A stretch of DNA of 64,000 nucleotides from Mimosa pudica (lineage: Eukaryota > Streptophyta > Magnoliopsida > Fabales > Fabaceae). This document shows, one piece after another, positions 35,921 to 46,215 of the stretch; the first letter of the stretch is position 1, and each line of letters begins with the position of its first letter. The notes under the pieces were generated by a model that ran no database searches, was not told where the DNA came from, and saw nothing but the letters and a program-made list of their open reading frames with translations. Location: the NCBI GenBank assembly GCA_029929735.1, contig JAKELP010000005.1:5001712-5065711 (forward strand). Reading direction: 5' to 3'. The position numbers were made by a program, and so were the translations under genes.

Positions 35921-37057
35921 TAGAGGTGGGACTTTCAGCCCGGTTTGGCGGGCTCAACCCGACCCGCCCTTAAAAAAAGAGAGTCGGGTTGGAAAAAGTG
36001 AGCCCATTTAATTCGGGCTGAAAACGGGCTCTCAGCCCGAATATGCGGGCTAGATTCGGGCTGGCCCGATCTTCAAACGGGCTGGCCCGAATATATAAAA
36101 AAAATTGGGGAAAAACATCCAAACCTAATCCATCAACTTATCACCTACCCAGTACGCACACCCCCACAATGTTCAGCCATCATCAACTATCTCCTTCTCT
36201 TCACTCTTCACTCGCCGCTGCCTTGGTCCATGCCGGAGATGACGTCGGAGCCGAAGGAGGTGGGGGCGGAGGAGGGAGGTGAATCGGAGAGAGTAGGGGG
36301 CGGTGAGGTGGAGCCGCGGGAGATGGCGTCACGGTGGAAGAGGGGCCGCTTACGTGGGTCGGAGTGGGTGTGAGTGTGGTTGAAGAAGGTGGTGGTGGTG
36401 GTGGTGGAGAGAGAGTGTTGGCCGTTGAAGTGTTGGAAGGAGGAGAGATTGAGAAAGAGACCGAGGCATTGAGGAAGAAGGAGAGGGAGGAGAAGAATGA
36501 GGAGGATAATCATTGTTTTTTTGTTACAACAAGGACAAAGCCCAAAACTATATCCTAATCCCATGGGGAGTTCCTCTCCCCTCAATGTCTGTTGCAATTA
36601 TAACTTCTACGTTCTCATTCTCAGGTGGCTTGTTCCAGAATTATTCTCTTAGCAATTATCCCTTCAATAATATGTTTGGCATCAATCTTCAGAATTATTT
36701 TCCTGATCCTTGTTTGTTCACTTATTTCAAATGAAATCATTGTTTGATGAAATGAAATTAGGTGGATTCACTTATTTCATAGAGGGTGAGAGATAACAGT
36801 GTGACTATTTATTTTGTTCATTTAATTTTTTATTTAGTGGGGTTTTTGTTTGTATGGAGATTAATAAGGGAGATTCATTAAAAAAAAAGTGTTGAAAAAT
36901 GCGGGCTGGCGGGCTGGCCCGAATTCACCCCAAATCGGGTTGGGTTGGAAAATCCCAGCCCGAATCGTGTCGGGCTGGAAGCGGGCTCAACCCGCTTGCA
37001 TTCGGGTCGGGTTGGGCCAGCCCGTTTAAAGCGGGCTGGCCCGAAATCCCAGCTCTA
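35921..37057. mobile_element. hAT-type non-autonomous element, 1137 bp, TSD ATCCACAT
   Basis: TIRs TAGAGGTGGGA and (complement) TAGAGCTGGGA, flanked by ATCCACAT at 35913-35920 and 37058-37065. Both ends are packed with variants of GGGCTGGCCCGA, the expected subterminal binding motifs. No transposase is encoded. It inserted into the right arm of the foldback element. Confidence 0.92.
36208..36597 (-). CDS. Open frame inside the hAT element, possibly captured secreted-protein fragment
   Basis: A 129-codon frame between the repeat-rich ends of the hAT element. From Met29 it has a strongly hydrophobic stretch (MIILLILLLPLLLPQCLGL) like a signal peptide or anchor, then a Ser/Thr/His-rich linker and a basic DPRKRPLFHRD segment followed by a Pro/Ser-rich tail. 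I do not recognise the family. The non-repetitive, GC-richer DNA here differs from the element's ends and could be a host gene fragment picked up by the transposon. It may equally be a chance frame. Confidence 0.3.
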   Translation of the reverse strand: MQQTLRGEELPMGLGYSFGLCPCCNKKTMIILLILLLPLLLPQCLGLFLNLSSFQHFNGQHSLSTTTTTTFFNHTHTHSDPRKRPLFHRDAISRGSTSPPPTLSDSPPSSAPTSFGSDVISGMDQGSGE

Positions 37058-37226
37058 ATCCACATAGACATAGTAACGGTCAAACGTTGTTGACCGTCCA
37101 ACCGGGGTAGTTTTTAAACACCTTGGTTACTTGGAGTCCAGATACGGGCCTGTTGTTAGTTCAGGGTGCTCAGCGCTCCTTGGTGGTTATTTGGGGGGCA
37201 GATTAGATCCATTACCCTATAATTAT

Positions 37227-38610
37227 ATAATTTAAGTGACTCATTAATTACATAATTAATTAATTATTTACAAGGGAAAATGTTAAAGTATACATTTATT
37301 CGTTTGCATTTTTGTCAATTTTATTTTAAGTATGAAAATTGCAAACATTTAATTTGTTTAGCTGACGTTGTTAAATCAATTAAATGGATAATGCTTTCTT
37401 AAGAAATTTTAAGAAGAGTGATTATTCTTTAATTAAATGTTGGTAAAAGATAGGAAAATCTTAATGTGTGTGTAAGAATAACTATACTAAAAAATTACAA
37501 TTTGAAGGGAGAATAACCATAAGTTTTGAGTAAGAGATTTAATATTAGACAAATCTTAATAAGTAATTCTTAATGATTTTCTCACTTGTAACTATGACAC
37601 TTTTATTAGTCAATGCTTTCATTAACAACTCAATTAAAGTTGTATAATACTACTTTCTTCTTTAAGATCTCAATGTCATTGTCCCTAATTCAAACATATT
37701 TTGTTAACATTTAACTAAAAAAATCAGCATTTTCAATTAATTAAATGTAACTAACTTGAGTTTACAAAAAAAAAACATGACAACAAAATGAAATTTTCAA
37801 ATTTAAGAAACCAAAACAAGAACTATGTAAATATATAAAGGATTCTTAGCGTGTTTGGCTCGACTTATTTTGAGAAATAAGTCAGCTTATTTTGAATTTT
37901 CAAAGCCAAAAACCCAAAATAAGCTGACTTATTTCTCAAAATAAGCCGAGCCAAACATACACTCTAAAGAAAATTTCAAACTAAAAAATCGCTGGAATTC
38001 TAATAATCTAAAAATGTCATGTGAATATTAAAATATATAGCATGTTAGTGATAGAGTAGCAATATGTCATTTCCCTATTTCGGCATTTTCAGCAAAACAC
38101 CACACTATATTTTATTATTACCACAAAAAGGAGCAGAACGCCACACTATATCCGGGTTGAATTGTTACTTTGACTCTCTAATTCCTCTCCCTGCCATGAT
38201 GACCATACCATACCTTCATGGTCTCTTTCATGATCTTCGCTTCAAATTAGCTAACACGCTTCACATTACCTTACAGATGCCTCTGCTAAGGATGAATTAT
38301 TGACTTCAGCTTTCTCTGATATAGGTGGCAGTCTCATTAAAAGAAACTAAAGATTATATAATGAGTTTTGATTCCATTTCTTATGTCCTCTTTATATTCA
38401 ATTCACTAACCTTAGCTCTTCAATATCGCGGAGAAATTTATCATATCAATTCACGAAGATTTAGTTCCCTACATTAATTATATAAATATGTACATTTTCA
38501 TGGAATATGAGATTGAATTGCATTATTTCTGTGTTTGAGAACAAATGTAACAATTAAAACTATGAGTGCAAAAATGAAACAAGTAGTTTAATACACAAGC
38601 TCTAATAGTG
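37227..38610. other. Intergenic region 3' of the ARF-GEF gene
   Basis: AT-rich; apart from the hairpin MITE at 37846-37967 no feature is seen. The last few hundred bases presumably include the 3' untranslated region of the GNL2-like gene. Confidence 0.5.
37846..37967. mobile_element. Hairpin MITE, 122 bp
   Basis: TTAGCGTGTTTGGCTCGACTT near the left end is matched by the complement of AAGCCGAGCCAAACATACACTCTAA at the right. The whole unit folds into a single long stem (arms include ATTTTGAGAAATAAGTCAGC) with a short loop. Probably a hAT-type miniature element. The target duplication is ambiguous. Confidence 0.75.
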
Positions 38611-41600
38611 CTAATCAGGAAAAAGTTCCTCTTTAAGAGCAGGTGCAATCCACTGAATCTGAAAGTAAGTGGTTTCCCATAGATCATCACCTTCTCTTGG
38701 AACTAAAATCTCATTCTCCTTCATACTTGTTATTATCTTCCTCAGCAAATCTGGCACCAACTCTTGCACACTTGATGCACCATAGTGCCCCAAATGTGCT
38801 TTCATACAAGTATCCATTCTTCTCAACATACTCAACCAGAATGTTCTAAACCCAGTATTCTCACTTATTGGTTTCAAGAACAGCAGGTACACATCTGTCA
38901 TTAGCTCCATTGAAAGCTTAAGTGTACGTTCCATACTTCTCATCTCCTTCTCTAGGTTCTCCCTCCTTGAGTAATCCAACACTTTCTCATGAAGATCATC
39001 CACCATTGCAAATATCACTAGGTTAAAACAACTTATGTAATTAGCTGAAGTTAGTTGCAAATCCTCAGCCAGTTCAAATATCTTGTGAAGGGATTGAACT
39101 GCATAGTTTCTCATCTCCTCACGCCGAGCTAGACTCGTTTTCTTAAATACTTCTCCAAGTTTAAGAAACAGATTGATGGTAAGATTTGATGACCCGCCTC
39201 TTGCATTAATGTCCTCAATAGAAGAGCCACTATTATAGCTTGTTCCACTTAAATTACTTCCTGGATCTGAATAATGATTTCTCTGCCACTGAATTAATAA
39301 ATTCACTGATTCTGATAGTGAATCCAGAATCTTGATATTCTTTTCTAGAGGACTGTTCCTAAGTGCAATAAAGCTAAAAGCACAATCTATACAGTATGAA
39401 TAACTGATACGTGAAACATGTGCCCCATCAGACATTAATGTGATCAAGGCCTCAGAACTTTGATCATAGGTCTCAGGATGTCTTCCTGTGATTGATAACA
39501 AATGCAAAACCGTCTTCCACCCAATAGAAGTATACAAGTTTGCAGGGTACTCAGAGATTAGTTGGAGAACTGATTGTGATATGATCATACAGCAAGTTTC
39601 AAGAATTTCTTTATCAAGCATCCACATTAGATTTATTGACTTGAAAATAAGCTCTTCCGGGAGCTTCTCAATCTGTGGCGAAGAAAGAAGCCTGATAGCT
39701 ATCTTAAAAAGGGATGCAAGTGCCTTTTCTGCAAAAGGGATAGGGGAGAAGATAGGAAATTGAACAACTGTCATAAGATACTCATGGTACTGAGGCCAAA
39801 ATGCTAGGAATCTGTGAACATTTACTAATGAGATTGCAGTAATCAAATCCCAGCAAAAGCTAACAGTTTCTTCCTCTTCACTTGGTGTGTTAAATTTCTG
39901 GCCTTTTCCAGCAGCTGCAAGTATCAGAGACCGTCCGATATTCTGTAAAGATTCTTCTTGTATGTTGGAGCTTTTAAGGAAAATGGTACCAATTCTACAT
40001 TGTTTGATCATATTCACATTCTGTTCAAACTCATAACCAGTCATCATATTCTCCTCCCTGCCAGCATCTCGAGATGAAAATGAGTAGTTGCTAGCAATAT
40101 TAGAAATTTGTCTGCTTCCTAGTTTTGAGTTATGAACAGGAAAAACACCACCACCTGATCCATCTGATGATTGTGTTAACTCTGAATCAATGACAGATTG
40201 AGGGAGCAGCCTTAACTTCTTGAGTTTCAACAAACAGTCTATGATGTTCTTCCAACCACCTCGGATTGAGTCCCCAAAGTTGTTTGCAATAGTGAAAACA
40301 GCAACAGTTGCCATTCTAGGCTTCAAATCATTAGTAAACAAATGCAATGTCTCATCAATGGAGGCATAAGGATTCAGCAATGTAGTGAATTTGCAAAATA
40401 ATGTTATGAGTTCATCTAGAGTATCCTCAAGTCCATACTGAGCAATCCTAGCCACTGAGAATAACCCTTCTATGCACTCATGAAGAAGATCATCATCATC
40501 AGCATGTTCAAAGATTGTGCAAAGGGCAGCCACTGATGGACCTGCAATACAGGCAAACATATCTCTACCAATCCTACGGTCAAATTCACATTGGACAAAA
40601 GGTTGCTCCACTTTAGATCGATTTATGAGCTGAATCCACTTGCTTGGTTTCATGTCTAGATCTGTACTAGTTGGAGCAAGAAGTGGATTTGATTGAATAG
40701 AGTTAAACATCTCTGAGAGGTACTCTCTAGGTAGATCCTTCCCTTCATTGATGTTTCTATTGTTCCTTATGAAATCCTCTGCTGTCATCTTGTTCTTCAC
40801 TTGGGGATTGTGTTGATCTGTATTAAGCATGATGAGGGAATAGCTTAGAATTAGAACAGTGTCCTTGGTGGAAAAAATTTCTGCAGATTGGTGATCATAG
40901 AATCTCTCCGAGAATGCTTCAAGAACACGTTGAATCTTTTGAGCTTCCCCTGGCAATTTAAAAGTTTCAAGGTAGAATCTCAGTGCAGTGTCAAGAGACA
41001 TGCCAGTGAAATAAAAGGTGGCTGCAAATTCTTTAACTTCAAGGTGGAACTCATCAGGGTCTCCAAGATATTCTCCTATTAGATTCTTGTCTAAACCAGG
41101 AGTGTAACGAAAGAAGAAGGCAAAGGCCTTTGGATCAGGAGGATCAGAGACTAAATGAGAATGCTTTAAGTACTCAAGGCCCTTTTTATCATCTCTCATG
41201 AAATGGTTCCCTGCAATTAACATTTTTCTCTTCTGCAATTTCCTTGTACGTACATATTCCACCCAAGATTCCAAGTCCTTATCATCTTTCTCTTTCACTT
41301 CCCAAAAAGGTGTGTACATTGTTATATTATTTGAGTAAGGACCTAAAGGAGAGGAATCACCTTCCTTGTCGATGTTATCTGCTATATTTTGAATTATAGT
41401 GACTAATCCTTCAAAGGCTTGGATTTGTAGAGAGGTTAAAGGACTACTCCCTGCAAATGAGTGCTTGCATAGCAATTTTCCAATCTCTTCAAACACATTC
41501 CGACAAAATGGATCACAATCAAAGTTTGTGTAAGCTTCAATGATAAATGTGGGTTGCCTGCAAAAGTTTATTATCCCCTCAAGTGCAACTTCTTGGATCT

Positions 41601-43219
41601 GAACTGTGTTCCCTGAAGCTGCTACTCTCACAAGCACATGTCCAAAGAAGGCTTCTAGTTGTAGGCGAATAAACCTACAAAAACAAAGATAAAGATTTAT
41701 GTTTCATGCATTGGATACATTTGATACATATAATAATAATATCCTTTTTTGCTTCCATAGAAAGGTGATTTCAAGTAATTATTAGAGTGGAAAAGTTAGT
41801 ATATGGATATTTAAGGTGTTTTATAAAACAAATGTCATCTTCACCGTTTTAATAAGAATTTTTAGTCTAATTACATAAGGTAAATAATCCTACAATTAAG
41901 ACCTTATAGAGTAATTAATCATTTATCTACAAGATATTAATTAAGTGATGAAATGAAAATATCTTGAAATGAAAAGGAAATTATAAGGTCAAGTTAACTG
42001 TTTTAAAAAGAATTCTTAATACCTTACATAGTATTAATCATTTATCTATAAGATATTAGTTAAGTGATGAGTATGACAAGTTTGCTCAAGAAATCTATTA
42101 GGGATGAGTATAACATAATTTGTTCAAGAAATCTAACCTTCTCATGAAGTGATATGCATTCAAAACGGTACTTGAAACCATGGACAAGACAAGGGAGCTA
42201 GAGCAGGTGCCATAATGAATCAAATGATGAAACAGATCATCTTGCATCATCTTCATGAATTTAGGATGCTTCACTATCACATCACCACTCAATTCAATAG
42301 CAGAATTAATCAAAACCAAAGCAAAAACCTGACCATCCTCATCAACAAAGTAAGAATTATTACCAAAAACACCCTCTCCTTCACCCCCATCCCCCACATT
42401 CAACAAAGAACACAAAAACTGAAACACGTCAATGGCACACCTAACACCATACCCACATTCCAAAACCTCAAAATCCATAATTTCCTCTTCTCCACCACCA
42501 TCCTTGACCTCAATCTGAGCCAACCTAGAGAACACAATCTGAATAAGCTCATGCATTGTATGCCTGGCAGTTCTCTGAAGCAAATCTCCCCTATTCCCAG
42601 ACTGTTGCACCACCTGAAAGCACATATTCACAAGGGTACAAACAGCCTGATCAGAGAACAAAAAAGAAGCCTTATGGCTCATAACAGCTATCAAAACTTG
42701 AAGGATTCTCATCATAACAGCCTCCTCAGAAACATGGTCAGTTTTCTCAAGGCGGCAACAGGTAATGCCGTTGGCCACGGCGTCAAGGGCGTCCTTCGCG
42801 GCGGGGGTACGCTCGTTGAAGATGCCGAGTTTGAGGATTTTAAGGACGGCGGAGAGGGCGGCGGCGGTGGCGGTGGCAGGGACGTCGTCGGATTGGACAA
42901 CTTCTAGGAAAGGAGAGAGGTAGATGGTGGGGTCCACGGAGCGCCATGGTTGGTGGAGGTTGAAGATGACGGAACGGAGTGATCGGAGGGAATGGACGGC
43001 GGCGGAGTCGTAGGAGTCGCCGGCGTCGTGGTAAGGGGTATTATTGGAATTATTGAAATCTGGGGTACGTCGGATAAGAGCGAGTACGGATCCGACTTCG
43101 GTGCTTAGCATGCATGATATTCCAAGTTCTTTTCTTTTGGATTTGATTGGGTCTCTTTGGTTTTGTATGTTGTGTTCTTCTTCTTCTTCTTCTTCTTCTT
43201 CTTCTAGGGTCGTCGCCAT
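38611..43219 (-). CDS. GNL2: GNOM-like ARF guanine-nucleotide exchange factor (GNL2 type), 2 exons, 1381 aa
   Basis: Activates ARF GTPases for vesicle budding. The Arabidopsis GNL2 relative acts in pollen germination and tube growth (family knowledge). Exon 1 is 42138-43219 (donor AG|GTTAGA) and exon 2 is 38611-41674 (acceptor TTTTTGTAG), giving 1381 aa, close to the usual length. Order: poly-Glu N terminus (residues 5-15, from a CTT microsatellite), DCB region about 30-250, HUS region about 360-460, Sec7 domain about 498-690, then HDS regions, ending ELFPD as GNOM proteins do. The catalytic Glu finger in FKLPGEAQKI is residue 604. The brefeldin A contact positions read YS...M..NTD...M (639, 640, 643, 647, 657), the combination typical of BFA-sensitive GEFs. 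Assignment to GNL2 rather than GNOM/GNL1 rests on divergence and an acidic N terminus, so the symbol is probable. Confidence 0.92.
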
Positions 43220-43480
43220 TATTGGAGGGGGTTGCTAGTTTTGTTTAACTGTTTGTTTTGTTTTGTTTTGAAAAACGGTTACGTTGTCTGCATGCATGGA
43301 ATGTTGACAAATGAAATGACAACGTTGTCTCTCACATTTTTTTTTGTTTTTTGCTTTTTGTTTCGTGAGATTTATTTGTGGGGATGTAAATTAAGAATGT
43401 GAAGTATTGCACAGGGAATTGAGGGATTTTTGAGGGGTTGAAAACTAAACATGTAAATTGTGGGATGAAGATTAATTATA

Positions 43481-43753
43481 GGAAAATTAATTTCAGGTCT
43501 CACTCAAAACACATAATATCGGAAAGGTCTTACCAATTGGAAAAATTAAAGTAAGGTCCCATGGGATCTTACTTTAATCATGTTATGTCCTATTTGTTAA
43601 ATTAAAAAAAGAAAAGTCAAAGGGCGGGACATAAGAGTTTTTTTTTGTTAACATAGTTAAAATGAGGTCTCTTGAGACTGTGCTTTAATTTAGTAAATTG
43701 ATGAGACTTTTCCAATATTATGTGTATTGGATGAGACCTAAAATTAATTTTCC
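43481..43753. mobile_element. MITE, about 272 bp, GATTAATTAT flanking repeats
   Basis: TIRs GGAAAATTAATTTCAGGTCTCA and (complement) GGAAAATTAATTTTAGGTCTCA. GATTAATTAT occurs on both sides (43471-43480, 43754-43763), suggesting a 9-10-bp duplication of Mutator type. Lies in the GNL2/MYOB7 promoter region. A partial relative is at 55825-55926. Confidence 0.75.
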
Positions 43754-44286
43754 GATTAATTATTTTCACTACAATGAACATTCCAATAATAGAAATGGTT
43801 GCTCAAATCAATGTACTTTTTCTTAGGAAAAAAATAAAATTTCTGTGTGATTATCCCCTCTCTCACTATATCTCTTGTTTGTTCTTTTGGTGATCCACCC
43901 TCTTCTCATTTTGTGATAAAATATCTTGACCGTTTGACTTTTAGAAATAATTGAAATTTAATGATAGGATTGACAAAAATAGATGTATTATATAATAGTA
44001 TAATTTAGATGCCATTATTCAGATGTGTTTGGCAGGTTAGCTGATAGTTTAATACTCTTACATACGTATTTGCACCAAGATCTTAAATCAATATTTCAAA
44101 TAAAAAATAAAAAATCTAAATTGTCATCACTGGGTTCAGAAAACATAAAGTTTTATAAAAATCAAGATTTGTTTATGTAGGTTTTATTATGATCATTGAG
44201 GGGTTTGTTTTGATGTCCGGCCTCCCCCTACTTTAATTTCCTCCCCTCCCACTTTCTCCTCCCTCCAATTTCTCTTCTCAACTTTT

Positions 44287-44479
44287 TTTTATCCATGTTC
44301 AAGGTATCCCCTCACTCGACAAGTGAGAGACTAATCCCCTACTGATTTGTAGGCACCTCAAAGGGTGGGACAGCTGGCCTGAGAGATTTAATGCTTCTCC
44401 ATACCCAACGCCAGGGATCGAACCCCAGATAATTGATTAAGGGTGAATGAGTCCTTGTCACTCAATCACACACCCCAGG
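44287..44479 (-). mobile_element. tRNA-derived SINE, minus strand, 18-bp TSD
   Basis: On the minus strand: a tRNA-like head, box B GGGTTCGATCCCTGG, the body GGGGATTAGTCTCTCACTTG and an A-rich tail. TTTCTCTTCTCAACTTTT flanks it at 44269-44286 and 44480-44497. Same family as 54485-54678. Confidence 0.9.
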
Positions 44480-44524
44480 TTTCTCTTCTCAACTTTTCTC
44501 TCCCTCCAAACTTAGTGTAAAAGC

Positions 44525-44712
44525 ATTACTAAAGCCTTTAAAAGCTCGAATGTAAGCCTATTTGAATAGCTACATATATTTTTCAATAAGATTTTTAATC
44601 AAATTTTTGTTAGGTTAAGATTCAAGTCAGGGAAAATAATTATTATTTTATTAAAATCTAGCCTCTTCTATCCTTTCTTGTCATGAGACCTTGTTATTCC
44701 TTTTTTCCATTT
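44525..44712 (+). repeat. Dispersed repeat, copy 1 (other copy 50506-50700)
   Basis: Shares AAAATCTAGCCTCTTCTATCC and CTTGTCATGAGACCTTGTTA plus the preceding roughly 140 bp with the DNA just 3' of the ALDH gene. No termini were recognised. Confidence 0.75.
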
Positions 44713-46215
44713 AATTCATTATTAATTGTTATATAGCCAAATACGGGTTTCAAAGAACATTATTAATTTTGTGTTACTGGTATTTCATGAGAGAATCTCT
44801 AATAATAGCAAACTGGCAATATCATACATGTTTTTTAAAAGATGTAATGTCCTTTTTTTGGGTCCAAATAAAGGACATAATGTCAAAAAGCTCTACATCC
44901 ATGAATTTGAAATCCAAGATACAATAAGTCTCTATAGAACTAACGCTGAATTTAATTATGATCTGTTGTTGGTATTGTGATATGATAACAAGAAGTGGCA
45001 ATAAACGACATCAATATAAAATGACAACTCGATTTCTTAAATTCAAAAAATCCCAAATTCTATAACCAGCCATATAAAATTTACAATATTACTAAAACTT
45101 ACAAATTTCCTCAACAATTGGAGACTAAAGTTGTCATTTGTTAACATTAACTAAAAAATTATTAATGAAAACAGCTAGAATATAATTGTGACTTGTTTCC
45201 TCAGATTTGAAAATCGCTATAATTAAGTTAAAAACAATATATATATTGAAGTGTGAGAACGATTATATCATGACTCATCAATTTATGATGTAATAGAAGT
45301 TATAAATTTTTTATATGAATTTAAAAATTAATATGACCAAATCGAAAGTTTTCACGTTGAATTTGCAAATAGTTATAACTTATAATGACGTTTTTAAACA
45401 TTTTAGGTCGTCCTTTCCTGGATATAGAAAACTCAATTTCCCCTAAGATCTGAATTGGAATTTTTCAAATTCAAAAAGTTATTTTCATTTCAGTGTCTCC
45501 TAAATATAATTGTCCAAGGGGAAGAAGCAAAATAAAAGAAAAAAGGATAAAAAATAATATTTGTACAAAAAATTAAAACTTGAAAGGTAAAAAAAAATAA
45601 AACTCCAACGAAGCAACCACAAAAGAGCAAAACCTCACTCTTCCGCCGTACATTTGTCCACCTCCTGTCCTATGGGGAAGAGAGAGGGACAAATAATCAT
45701 TAGCATTTATAATGAAACACCATTTCTTTGAAATGGCTAAGAGGCAAATAATAAATTCTAAAAATGAAGATTACAAATCACAATCACAAATAGATAAAAT
45801 GGAATTTGTTGTTGTGGGACCAATTTCTCTTTCCTCTTCTCTTACATCCCCAGAGACAGACCCTTCAAATATTGTATTTGTTCCCTCCAAACACCGTTCC
45901 CGCTCCTACCTTCCTTCGCGGGGACAGGTGTGATTTCCCATTCTCCTCTCCTCTTCCCTTTCCATTCATCAATGTCATTATTTCAACGTTCGCTTGATCT
46001 CTTTTTCTCACCTTCATTTTATTATTTTTACGTGGAATAAATAGCTTAGCTAGCTTGTACGTTACATTATTGAATCCTTTTATTTGTTAGGTGCATCAAA
46101 ACTATAAACGATTGTTATCAAGTACGAGTCTATTTTCTTTTGTTTGGCGTAGGTTTTTGGGTGATTATATTGTTTGATCTAAAGGGGGTGCATTTGCATT
46201 GGATGTTATATTTAA

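Larger units (their letters stand above)
23553..37217. mobile_element. MULE-type foldback element split by a LARD and a hAT element; 9-bp TSD
   Basis: Ends GGGTAATGGACCTAATCT and (complement) GGGTAATGGATCTAATCT, flanked by TATAATTAT at 23544-23552 and 37218-37226. Subtracting the two nested insertions leaves about 1.1 kb. Left arm 23553-24022 consists of an outer and an inner version of the same roughly 200-bp motif (CCAAGTAACC, GACCGTTACTATGCC). The right arm mirrors it in 35430-35912 and 37066-37217. The centre is a G/C-rich palindromic hairpin near 35430-35595. No coding sequence. Belongs with the element at 19326-20244 (shared termini and GTTTGACCGTT). Confidence 0.9.
43220..46215. other. 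Divergent intergenic region between the GNL2-like and MYOB7-like genes
   Basis: Holds promoters for both genes, a MULE-type MITE (43481-43753), a SINE (44287-44479) and a dispersed repeat (44525-44712). A C/T-rich tract at 45800-45960 probably belongs to the MYOB7 5' leader. A donor-like CAG|GTGTGA at about 45928 suggests a leader intron, unverified. Confidence 0.5.

Noticed and set aside
42215..42907. 230-codon frame on the plus strand
   Set aside because: Antisense shadow of the first exon of the GNL2-like gene.
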